From assembly GCA_003518745.1 (NCBI GenBank), contig DOYB01000146.1, positions 1 to 15,511 of the forward strand: a DNA stretch of 15,511 nucleotides, written 5' to 3'. Source of the stretch: Selenomonas sp. Lineage in GTDB: Bacteria > Bacillota > Negativicutes > Selenomonadales > Selenomonadaceae. Of this stretch, positions 1 to 5,569 are shown piece after piece; positions within the stretch are counted from its first letter, which is position 1; each line of letters starts with the position of its first letter. A model generated the notes under the pieces. The model made no database searches. It worked only from the letters and a program-made list of their open reading frames with translations, and was not told where the DNA came from. A program made the position numbers and the translations under genes.

Positions 1-1214
1 GCGGCGGCAAGATCTGTTCCGAAGGCAGGGAAAAACTTCCTTGCCTGTTTTCTCTCTGCTTCCGGCACCTCGGGCACCAGCGGCTCCTCCGCGGTACGGC
101 ATGGCTCCTTCACCTGAAGCTTCTCACAGATTCGGTCAGTGATTTTCTCTGCCATAAGACGGTATGTGGTGAACTTTCCGCCCACAATGGTCATCATACC
201 CTTCAATCCGTCATTGGCATGGTCCACAATGGCAAACCCACGGGAGGCGCCGCGTCCCGACGCGCCGCCCGGCGGTATGTAAAGGGGACGTGAGCCTGCG
301 AAGACCCTCAGCATACGATAATCCCTCAGGTTCTCGAAGGTCTGCTCACCAATCTTCAAAAGGTTTTCAACCTCTGCCCTGGAGGTGCTGGTATCCTCGG
401 GATCCGGAACACTCATGGATGATGTGCCCAAAATCGTTATGGAACCGTGGGGAACGAAGATATCACCGTCAGAGGACTTATGCAGCCTGTTCACCACATG
501 GTTAACTATGCGCTGATTAAAGGCAATAAGGGTTCCCTTATCCGGCTGAACGCTCACTTCAAGTCCCGCGAGAGCCGCGATTTTGCCGGCCCAGCCTCCT
601 GCCGCGTTCACCAAAATATCGCAGCCGATCTCATATTCCTCCCCGGTAATATTGCTACGGACGCGAACACCATGAACCTCGCCGTTCTCCTGAATAACTC
701 CGATAATCTCCGTATATGTCTTGAATTTTCCGCCATAGCGCTTAGCCGATTCCACGTTCTGCCAAGACATGCGGAAACCATCAATTGCCGCGTCGGGAAT
801 CAGATAAGCAGAAACCGCATGCTTCCGCGAAAGCAATGGCTCCATGGCAAAGGCCTGCTCCATCGTAATCGGCGTTATCTCTATGCCGCTGTCCTTGCAG
901 CCCTTTACCCACTGTTCCTCGTAATCCGGATCGTCACTGTCCAAGCGGACAAACATACCGCCCACAGGCTCAACACAGGAGCGCCCAATCCTACGGAGAA
1001 TCGTGTTCTCAATGATACACTCCCTCGCCGCCTCCTGATCCTTGACCGCGTAGCGTCCGCCGCTGTGCAAAAGTCCATGAAATCTGGAGCTGGCTCCGTT
1101 CACCAGATCGCGCTTTTCAATCAATAGGACCTCCACGCCCCGCATGGCCAAATCGCGAAGAATACCGACACCTGTGGCGCCTCCGCCAACAATTATGACT
1201 GTCGCTCTCTCCAT
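1..1214 (-). CDS. glpA: Anaerobic glycerol-3-phosphate dehydrogenase subunit A, 5' part (runs off left edge)
   Basis: FAD-dependent oxidation of glycerol-3-phosphate to dihydroxyacetone phosphate; in the family GlpA is the catalytic subunit of the membrane-associated GlpABC complex that passes electrons to quinone. About 404 codons are present; full-length GlpA is around 540 residues, so the C-terminal part lies outside. The N-terminus reads MERATVIIVGGGATG, a dinucleotide-binding Rossmann fold (GGGATG at residues 10-15, acidic E33 at the end of strand 2), followed by SSRFHGLLHSGGRYAV, which is the GlpA form of the substrate/FAD loop rather than the GlpD form. Further matches are VNAAGGWAGKIA, GTLIAFNQRI and IVGGKFTTYRLMAEK. 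The ATG at 1214 is preceded by GAGGTG about 7 nt upstream. Transcribed divergently from fprA, with its own sigma-A type promoter at 1343-1371. GlpB and GlpC would be expected further left, not visible here. Confidence 0.93.
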   Translation of the reverse strand, partial: MERATVIIVGGGATGVGILRDLAMRGVEVLLIEKRDLVNGASSRFHGLLHSGGRYAVKDQEAARECIIENTILRRIGRSCVEPVGGMFVRLDSDDPDYEEQWVKGCKDSGIEITPITMEQAFAMEPLLSRKHAVSAYLIPDAAIDGFRMSWQNVESAKRYGGKFKTYTEIIGVIQENGEVHGVRVRSNITGEEYEIGCDILVNAAGGWAGKIAALAGLEVSVQPDKGTLIAFNQRIVNHVVNRLHKSSDGDIFVPHGSITILGTSSMSVPDPEDTSTSRAEVENLLKIGEQTFENLRDYRMLRVFAGSRPLYIPPGGASGRGASRGFAIVDHANDGLKGMMTIVGGKFTTYRLMAEKITDRICEKLQVKEPCRTAEEPLVPEVPEAERKQARKFFPAFGTDLAA

Positions 1215-1238
1215 AATACACACCTCATCTATTTTATT

Positions 1239-1265
1239 GGAATACACACCGCAAAATAGTATTCC
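1239..1265. repeat. 7-bp inverted repeat in the glpA leader
   Basis: GGAATAC (1239-1245) pairs with GTATTCC (1259-1265) across a 13-nt loop, placed 25 nt upstream of the glpA start codon. In the mRNA it would form a modest hairpin just before the ribosome binding site. No T-run follows it, so it is not an obvious terminator. Overlapping it, the 10-mer AATACACACC (GGTGTGTATT in the glpA sense) occurs at 1241-1250 and again at 1215-1224, where it includes part of the ribosome binding site. Confidence 0.35.
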
Positions 1266-1289
1266 TCGTTAGTACGCTGTTCTTCTCAA

Positions 1290-1307
1290 AAGGATTTATA
1301 AATCCTT
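1290..1307. promoter_or_regulatory. Perfect 18-bp palindrome in the glpA leader (candidate operator or RNA hairpin)
   Basis: AAGGATTTATAAATCCTT is self-complementary over all 18 bases with no loop. It sits about 30 nt downstream of the predicted glpA transcription start and about 75 nt before the start codon. A dimeric repressor site is the simplest reading. The half-site AAATCCTT also recurs at 1374-1381, just upstream of the -35 box, so a repressor could contact both sides of the promoter. No regulator gene is in the window and no binding protein can be named. Confidence 0.45.
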
Positions 1308-1342
1308 CACTCACTCCAAATAGTGAAACTCGTCCTTAAAAA

Positions 1343-1371
1343 ATACTACAATACTGTTTCATGCTCGTCAA
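1343..1371 (-). promoter_or_regulatory. Predicted sigma-A promoter for glpA
   Basis: On the minus strand: TTGACG (1366-1371), 17-nt spacer, TAGTAT (1343-1348). This is a good housekeeping match and would start transcription near 1336, giving a leader of about 120 nt before the glpA ATG. That leader contains a palindrome, an inverted repeat and a repeated 10-mer, described separately. Confidence 0.65.
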
Positions 1372-1461
1372 TACAAATCCTTTATTTCGATTTATTTATG
1401 TGCACTCACTACGTACATTCATACAAATACGATACATGATTCGTTACGATATTTCCAAAAT

Positions 1462-1494
1462 TTGCTTTTCTTTTCAATTGTTCAAAGGTATAAT
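1462..1494 (+). promoter_or_regulatory. Predicted promoter for fprA
   Basis: A perfect -10 box TATAAT lies at 1489-1494. The best upstream match, TTGCTT at 1462-1467, is 21 nt away, which is too far for an ideal -35, so the -35 is weak or an activator may be needed. Transcription would start near 1501, giving a leader of about 67 nt. Between this promoter and the glpA promoter (1372-1461) the sequence is AT-rich and I see no other clear site. Confidence 0.5.
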
Positions 1495-1567
1495 GAATTT
1501 GAATCATGCGTCTTTAAGCCGCATTTTACTCACAGCAGGTTGAATTGGATTGGGAGGTTGTAATCAC

Positions 1568-2731
1568 ATGAAGGCTATTGAAATACGTAAAGATATCTAT
1601 TGGACCGGTACCATCGACTGGTCAATGCGCTACTTCCACGGCTATCAGACCTGGCGCGGGTCCACCTATAACGCGTACCTTATTCTTGATGACAAGATTA
1701 CTCTCATAGACACCGCGAAGGAGCCCTTCAAGGAGGAGCTTCTTGCCCGTATTTCATCGGTCATTGACCCGGCAAAAATCGACTACATAGTATCCAGCCA
1801 TGTGGAGCCCGATCACTCCGGCGCCATACCCTTTATCGCAAAATACGCGCCAAATGCTGTCATCATCACAAGCCAGCCTAATGGCCTGAAGGGACTTACA
1901 GCCAGATACGGTGAGCTGAAATACCAGACAGTCAAGGCCGGGGATACCCTTTCCATAGGGAAGCGCACCCTTGCCTTTGTCCCCACCCCAATGCTCCATT
2001 GGCCTGACAGTATGGTGACCTATTGCCCGGAGGAGAAGATACTGTTCTCAAATGATGCCTTTGGACAGCATTTTGCCTCTACCGAGCGATTCGATGACGA
2101 GAACGATTTGCCTACGGTTCTTTCCGAAGCGAAAAAATACTATGCCAACATCCTCATGCTTTATGGCAAGCAGGCGCAGACAGCCCTTAAGGCCCTCGAA
2201 GGACTGGATATAAATCTCATTGCCACGGGCCACGGCATAATCTGGCGCTCACACATAAAGGAAATCATCGAGTGCTACAAAAAGTGGAGCAGCTTCGATT
2301 TGGATGAGAAGGCCGTGGTGGTTTTCGACAGCATGTGGCACTCCACCGAGCGCATGGCCCATGCTATTACCGAAGCCTTCAAGGAAAGGGGCATTCCCGC
2401 TACCCTCTACGATATCAAGGCAACCCATATGTCTGATATCGTGACGGATGTACTGACCAGTAAATATCTTGCCGTTGGCTCACCCACAATCAACAATCAA
2501 ATGATGCCCTCAATAGCCGGCTTCCTCTGCTATCTGAAAGGACTGGCTCCAAAGAATCACAAGGCCTTCGCCTTCGGCTCCTATGGCTGGGGCGGTCAGA
2601 GCATAGGACTTGTGGAGGAGGAACTGAAGGCTGCCGGCTGCGAAATCTGTCTTGAAAAGATACGCGTAGCGAATGTTCCTTCAGATGAGCAGCTTAAGGA
2701 AATCGCTGAAAAGATCAACACCATACAGTAA
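1568..2731 (+). CDS. fprA: FprA-type flavodiiron protein (A-type flavoprotein, O2/NO reductase)
   Basis: Cytoplasmic enzyme that reduces O2 to water and/or NO to N2O, fed by rubredoxin or another small electron carrier; in anaerobes it protects against oxygen and nitrosative stress. The 387-residue protein has the usual two-domain layout. The N-terminal metallo-beta-lactamase domain (about 1-250) carries the diiron ligand set: HVEPDH at 78-83 (H78, E80, D82), H144 in MLHWPDS, D163 in SNDAFGQH and H222 in TGHG. The C-terminal flavodoxin domain (about 248-387) has FMN loops at FDSMWHSTERMA, SPTINNQ and FGSYGWGG. No rubredoxin or flavin reductase domain is fused, so this is the simplest class A form. 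The ATG at 1568 is chosen because GGGAGG (1552-1557) lies 10 nt upstream; a TTG in frame at 1550 overlaps that site and is unlikely. It appears to be monocistronic, followed by a terminator at 2880-2913. Confidence 0.94.
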   Translation: MKAIEIRKDIYWTGTIDWSMRYFHGYQTWRGSTYNAYLILDDKITLIDTAKEPFKEELLARISSVIDPAKIDYIVSSHVEPDHSGAIPFIAKYAPNAVIITSQPNGLKGLTARYGELKYQTVKAGDTLSIGKRTLAFVPTPMLHWPDSMVTYCPEEKILFSNDAFGQHFASTERFDDENDLPTVLSEAKKYYANILMLYGKQAQTALKALEGLDINLIATGHGIIWRSHIKEIIECYKKWSSFDLDEKAVVVFDSMWHSTERMAHAITEAFKERGIPATLYDIKATHMSDIVTDVLTSKYLAVGSPTINNQMMPSIAGFLCYLKGLAPKNHKAFAFGSYGWGGQSIGLVEEELKAAGCEICLEKIRVANVPSDEQLKEIAEKINTIQ

Positions 2732-2734
2732 CTA

Positions 2735-2754
2735 AGAGATAGAGATAGAGATAG
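2735..2754 (+). repeat. Short tandem repeat, AGAGAT x 3.3
   Basis: AGAGATAGAGATAGAGATAG directly follows the fprA stop codon and abuts the left terminal repeat of the MITE-like element. Perfect hexamer copies of this kind can change number by slippage, but being downstream of a stop codon it has no coding consequence. Confidence 0.8.
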
Positions 2755-2874
2755 TTATAGTAAACGACAGTATATCTGCCAACAGCATACAGCCACCTCA
2801 TCCACCGCTAACGCGGTCCCCCTTCCCCTCAAGGGGAAGGCTTAGGCAAATACAAAGTCGATTACTATAGCTAT
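2751..2874. mobile_element. MITE-like element of about 124 bp with 18-bp terminal inverted repeats
   Basis: The left end ATAGTTATAGTAAACGAC (2751-2768) matches the reverse complement of the right end GTCGATTACTATAGCTAT (2857-2874) at 16 of 18 positions. AGAG flanks it on both sides (2747-2750 and 2875-2878) and could be a target duplication, though the left copy lies inside the hexamer repeat and may be chance. The interior has no ORF and is strongly structured: CCGC TAAC GCGG (2805-2816) and CCTTCCCCT CA AGGGGAAGG (2821-2840), two hairpins in a row. The interior CCACCTCATCCACCGC...CCCTTCCCCT looks to me like a dispersed intergenic repeat seen in several anaerobic Firmicutes; that is memory, not a search. 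It sits between fprA and its terminator. Confidence 0.6.
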
Positions 2875-2879
2875 AGAGA

Positions 2880-2913
2880 AAATCCCGCTCGGCCTGTGCG
2901 CTGAACGGGATTT
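2880..2913. terminator. Bidirectional hairpin terminator between fprA and the small convergent gene
   Basis: AAATCCCG (2880-2887) pairs perfectly with CGGGATTT (2906-2913) around an 18-nt loop. It lies 11 bp past the stop codon of the minus-strand small gene and about 150 bp past fprA. The stem itself has A-rich and T-rich outer ends, so it could serve transcripts from both directions. Confidence 0.7.
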
Positions 2914-2924
2914 CTGCGTCTTTA

Positions 2925-3155
2925 CTATTTTATTTTTCCTTCGGAGTCATCTTCATCCTTCTGCTTCACACGAATACCGCCTGCGGCAACGGCATAATCA
3001 AGTTCATTGTCATCCATGCGGCCTGCCCAGGGGCCTGCCTTCCTGTTGTCCATACGGTGCATGTTCATAAGTCTTGCCTTAAGGGTTTCCCTTACAGGGT
3101 GGTTCAGCGAGAAATCGTAGCTGCTAAGCTCCTTATCCAGTTTCATCTCATCCAT
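2925..3155 (-). CDS. Small protein with double-glycine-type leader motif (candidate export substrate)
   Basis: A 76-residue, highly charged, soluble protein with no transmembrane segment. I do not recognise a named family. Residues 1-46 (MDEMKLDKELSSYDFS...) look helical; residues 47-60 read MDDNELDYAVAAGG, close to the (D/E)(D/E)xEL(D/E)xVAGG pattern at the end of leaders cut by C39 peptidases; residues 61-76 are IRVKQKDEDDSEGKIK, a lysine/acid-rich tail. The spacing is not perfect: V56 is at -5 if cleavage follows GG, or at -4 if it follows the first G. The start at 3155 is preferred because GAGAGG lies 10 nt upstream; an in-frame ATG at 3164 is only 1-2 nt from that site. It follows the exporter operon on the same strand, separated from the sigma gene by about 190 bp and a hairpin, and has its own terminator. 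Function as cargo is inferred from motif plus neighbourhood; a short regulatory protein is the alternative. Confidence 0.75.
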   Translation of the reverse strand: MDEMKLDKELSSYDFSLNHPVRETLKARLMNMHRMDNRKAGPWAGRMDDNELDYAVAAGGIRVKQKDEDDSEGKIK

Positions 3156-3190
3156 TACAATCATTCCTCTCTTTTCAATAGTTTTTTTAT

Positions 3191-3216
3191 TTTATATCCT
3201 TCTGTCCTTTATATCC
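3191..3216 (-). promoter_or_regulatory. Direct repeat in the 5' region of the small gene
   Basis: GGATATAAA occurs twice on the minus strand (TTTATATCC at 3191-3199 and 3208-3216), start to start 17 bp, within 60 bp upstream of the start codon. Each copy contains a TATAAA that could be a -10 box, but no good -35 lies 16-18 nt upstream of either; TTGAGG stands 19 nt before the start-proximal one. It may be a promoter needing an activator or another sigma factor, or an operator pair. Confidence 0.3.
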
Positions 3217-3275
3217 CTCAAGTTGCAAAAGTGTTGTAGATTTTTAAAAAAATTTTTATGAAATTTTAATTATAC

Positions 3276-3317
3276 TGAAGCCCCTCCCGGTGGAATTACC
3301 ATCCGAGAGGGGCTTCA
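3276..3317 (-). terminator. Hairpin terminator or attenuator after the sigma factor gene
   Basis: TGAAGCCCCTC (3276-3286) pairs over 11 bp with GAGGGGCTTCA (3307-3317); the loop contains a second short stem (CGGTGG with CCATCCG). It starts about 28 bp past the sigma stop codon. On the minus strand it is followed by AT-rich sequence but not by an immediate T-run, so termination may be partial and some transcription could continue into the small gene. Confidence 0.6.
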
Positions 3318-3345
3318 CTGCAAATCCTATCGTTCCCGGCAGCTA

Positions 3346-3924
3346 TCAGCCTTCCTCCAACAGGCTGCGAAGCCTCTCCTTTGCCTGTTTCAAAGCAGCC
3401 CTCACGGAGCTTGGCGCCATGCCCATAACTTCTCCGATTTCATTTGACTTCATATTCAGCCAATAGGTCATCTCCAATATCTTACGGTCCCTCTCCTTGA
3501 GCTTCCCCATAGCTATACGAAGCTCTTCGCTTCTCTCCTTGGTAAGGGCTTGTTTCTCCGGTGTCTCATGTTCGGGAGCAGCAAAATCGAAGGAATCATC
3601 CCAAGGGGCCAGAACGGCATGTTCCTTCCTGCCGTAGTATTTGCTAATAACGTTCTGCGCTATCCGAAAAAGCCATGTAGAGAAGGCGCCCCGCTCAGGT
3701 TCATATTGGCTTAGGTGCCTGTACATCCTGATAAAGGTATCGCTTACCAATTCGTCAGAAAGAGCCTCATCCTTCGTTTTCCCCAAAATATATTGATAAA
3801 CTCTGGGGAAGAAGTAATCATAAAGCTCAGAAAAAGCAGCCTCGTCCTTTACTGCCGCTTGAGCAAGACGCCCCCAGTAATCCTTATCCTTTGTTATCTG
3901 AATGCCCCTCAGATTATTTAACAT
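3346..3924 (-). CDS. ECF-like sigma-70 family RNA polymerase sigma factor
   Basis: A 192-residue sigma factor with only regions 2 and 4, as in the extracytoplasmic-function group. Region 2 spans about 33-98 (FSELYDYFFPRVYQYILG, then SDELVSDTFIRMYRHL and FSTWLFRIAQNVISKYYGR, the -10 recognition and core-binding helices). Region 4 spans about 131-188 with the helix-turn-helix NEIGEVMGMAPSSVRAALKQAKERL that reads the -35 element. The start at 3924 is favoured by GAGGGGAG 11 nt upstream; an ATG at 3954 lacks such a site. With this start the gene overlaps the end of the TolC-like gene by 11 bp, so translation is probably coupled. No anti-sigma factor gene is adjacent, which is unusual for the group. 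Promoters it recognises could not be identified in the window; the operon itself or the small downstream gene are natural candidates. Confidence 0.88.
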   Translation of the reverse strand: MLNNLRGIQITKDKDYWGRLAQAAVKDEAAFSELYDYFFPRVYQYILGKTKDEALSDELVSDTFIRMYRHLSQYEPERGAFSTWLFRIAQNVISKYYGRKEHAVLAPWDDSFDFAAPEHETPEKQALTKERSEELRIAMGKLKERDRKILEMTYWLNMKSNEIGEVMGMAPSSVRAALKQAKERLRSLLEEG

Positions 3925-5551
3925 TTTCTGCCTGTCTCCCCTCTGCCATTTCACGGGCAGCAGCTTCGGCAGATACGGCCGGCTTATTCAGCATTGCCTC
4001 GTCCTTCTTTACTTCTTCCTTCGTAAGAACCAGCTCCGGCTCGGTTTGATATGCCGGCAGCGCAGCCGTCTCCACTGCTTTATTGGCTGACATTCCGTCA
4101 TGTTCTGCTTCCACATAGCTTGGAACATCGAAGCCAACCGGTACCCCCATAGCTTTTTCCAAAGCGGCACGATAAAGATTATATTGATAAAGTGCGGTGT
4201 AATAATTGGAACGTGCCTGCGTGAGTCTTTCCTGAGCGTCAGTCAGATTGAGAAGTATGTCAACGCCCTCTTCGTAGCGAACCTGCGCTATCATGTAGTT
4301 TTCCTCTGCCTTTTTGACCGCGATGGCCGTGTCCTGTATATTCGCCTCCGCGGTACGCATCTGGATATAGGCGCTGCGGGTTTCCAGCCGGATGTTCTTC
4401 TTAACCCGTTCTGCCTCTTCCTTGTACTGCTCTATCAGAGCTTTTGCCTGGTTCACTCCCGCCGATGTAATACCATTGTCGAAAATGTTCCAGGATATGT
4501 TGACCCCGGCCTCCCATTGATTGTTGCGCTCACTTCTGAAGGGACTATTGGAGCCTATGCTCTGGCTTGCCGTACCGGTAATCTTAGGGCGGTAGCCTGA
4601 CTTGGCAGCATCCTTCTGGGCTTCGGCAATTTTCACGTCATAGTCCGCGACAAAGCCGTCGGGCCTGTTCACTATGGCGTATTCCTCACACTCCTCCAAT
4701 TTCCTTGGATATGGCTCATAGGAAAAAACATCCAAAGCCTTTATATTTGTGTCCTGTGGAAGCCCTACCGCGCTTGCCAAACGGCTTTTAGCCACATTCG
4801 CGGCTCCCTTCGCGTTCATTAGGTTCTGCTTGTAATTGGCAAGACGCACCTCCATCGTCAGAACGTCTGCCTTAGCCACGGCCCCCTCAACATACTGATC
4901 GTTGATCAATCTCAACTGGGAAGTGGCCATGTCAACCGACTCCTTGGCCACTCTTTCCAGATTCTCCCGATGAACCAGCTCGGCATAGGCGGATGCCACA
5001 TCATAACGCACAGTCTGCCGCGTGTTCTCAAGGGTAAGATCCGCCCGATTCAGCTTGTAGCGGTTCGCGTCTATCTGCCCCTCCAGCTGTCCTCCGGAAT
5101 ATATTGGAACCGTAAGGTTCCAGCTGTTGGAAAAGGTATTGTTATAAGCATAGGAGCCCACTTGTCTACGCGTGTAAACAGGAAGTTCCCCAAATACATA
5201 ACCTGCCACCGACACGGCCGTATGGGGATTTCCGTAGGTTGAATGGCTCTCTCTGTTTGATTGGTAGTCCCTGCCCCCGATTTTCACTGCCCTGGAATTC
5301 CATGCCACAGTGGGGCCCTTAGACCTGCGGGCAGCAGAAAGGCCCCACTTAGCCGCATCCCTGCCGGCCTCCGCTGATCCTATTCTTTCATCTCCCATGA
5401 GAGCCATCCCTATACTATCGCTGAGTGTAAGCTGCACAGCCTCACCCGCGCCGTACATGTCCTCATAGGAGGCTTCTGATGGCTCCGCGGCTGAAGAATA
5501 TCCTGTTGTACAGGAAACAGCCATCAGAGCCAGCAAAATTATCTTTTTCAT
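3914..5551 (-). CDS. TolC-family outer membrane channel protein
   Basis: Outer membrane/periplasmic tunnel component of type I secretion. The 545-residue precursor begins MKKIILLALMAVSC... with a hydrophobic signal peptide; cleavage near SSA-AEP (about residue 21) is likely. A cysteine at residue 14 follows AVS, a poor lipobox, so lipidation is possible but doubtful. The body has the two outer-membrane-efflux-protein repeats: repeat 1 from about 45 (LTLSDSIGMALMGDERIGSAEA) to about 265, with the long helix around RYDVASAYAELVHRENLERVAKES, and repeat 2 from about 300 (RPDGFVADYDVKIAEAQKDAAK) to about 475, with ARSNYYTALYQYNLYRAALEKAMG. A polar tail of about 66 residues follows the conserved end. 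The ATG at 5551 has GAGGTG upstream; the GTG at 5563 is part of that ribosome site. It begins 18 bp after the ABC transporter gene and overlaps the sigma gene by 11 bp. Confidence 0.93.
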   Translation of the reverse strand: MKKIILLALMAVSCTTGYSSAAEPSEASYEDMYGAGEAVQLTLSDSIGMALMGDERIGSAEAGRDAAKWGLSAARRSKGPTVAWNSRAVKIGGRDYQSNRESHSTYGNPHTAVSVAGYVFGELPVYTRRQVGSYAYNNTFSNSWNLTVPIYSGGQLEGQIDANRYKLNRADLTLENTRQTVRYDVASAYAELVHRENLERVAKESVDMATSQLRLINDQYVEGAVAKADVLTMEVRLANYKQNLMNAKGAANVAKSRLASAVGLPQDTNIKALDVFSYEPYPRKLEECEEYAIVNRPDGFVADYDVKIAEAQKDAAKSGYRPKITGTASQSIGSNSPFRSERNNQWEAGVNISWNIFDNGITSAGVNQAKALIEQYKEEAERVKKNIRLETRSAYIQMRTAEANIQDTAIAVKKAEENYMIAQVRYEEGVDILLNLTDAQERLTQARSNYYTALYQYNLYRAALEKAMGVPVGFDVPSYVEAEHDGMSANKAVETAALPAYQTEPELVLTKEEVKKDEAMLNKPAVSAEAAAREMAEGRQAENVK

Positions 5552-5569
5552 TAAATGGCTCACCTCGTA

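Noticed and set aside
447..1127. Plus-strand open frame of 226 codons opposite glpA
   Set aside because: It is antisense to a clear GlpA sequence, has no recognisable domain, and no ribosome binding site stands out.
1361..1543. 60-codon plus-strand frame in the glpA-fprA intergenic region
   Set aside because: It covers both predicted promoters, has low-complexity AT-driven composition and no ribosome binding site.
1550..1567. TTG start adding six residues to FprA
   Set aside because: The codon overlaps the GGGAGG ribosome binding site that serves the ATG at 1568, and the extra residues are not typical of the family.
3241..3270. Similarity of the AT-rich stretches near 3250 and 13650 (both contain TCATAAAAATTT-like runs)
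   Set aside because: They share only short A/T-rich words in opposite orientation relative to the genes, which is expected by chance in such DNA.
5551..5563. Lipoprotein signal on the TolC-like protein (Cys14)
   Set aside because: The residues before the Cys are AVS, lacking the Leu/Val/Ile expected at -3; an ordinary signal peptide fits better, though lipidation is not excluded.
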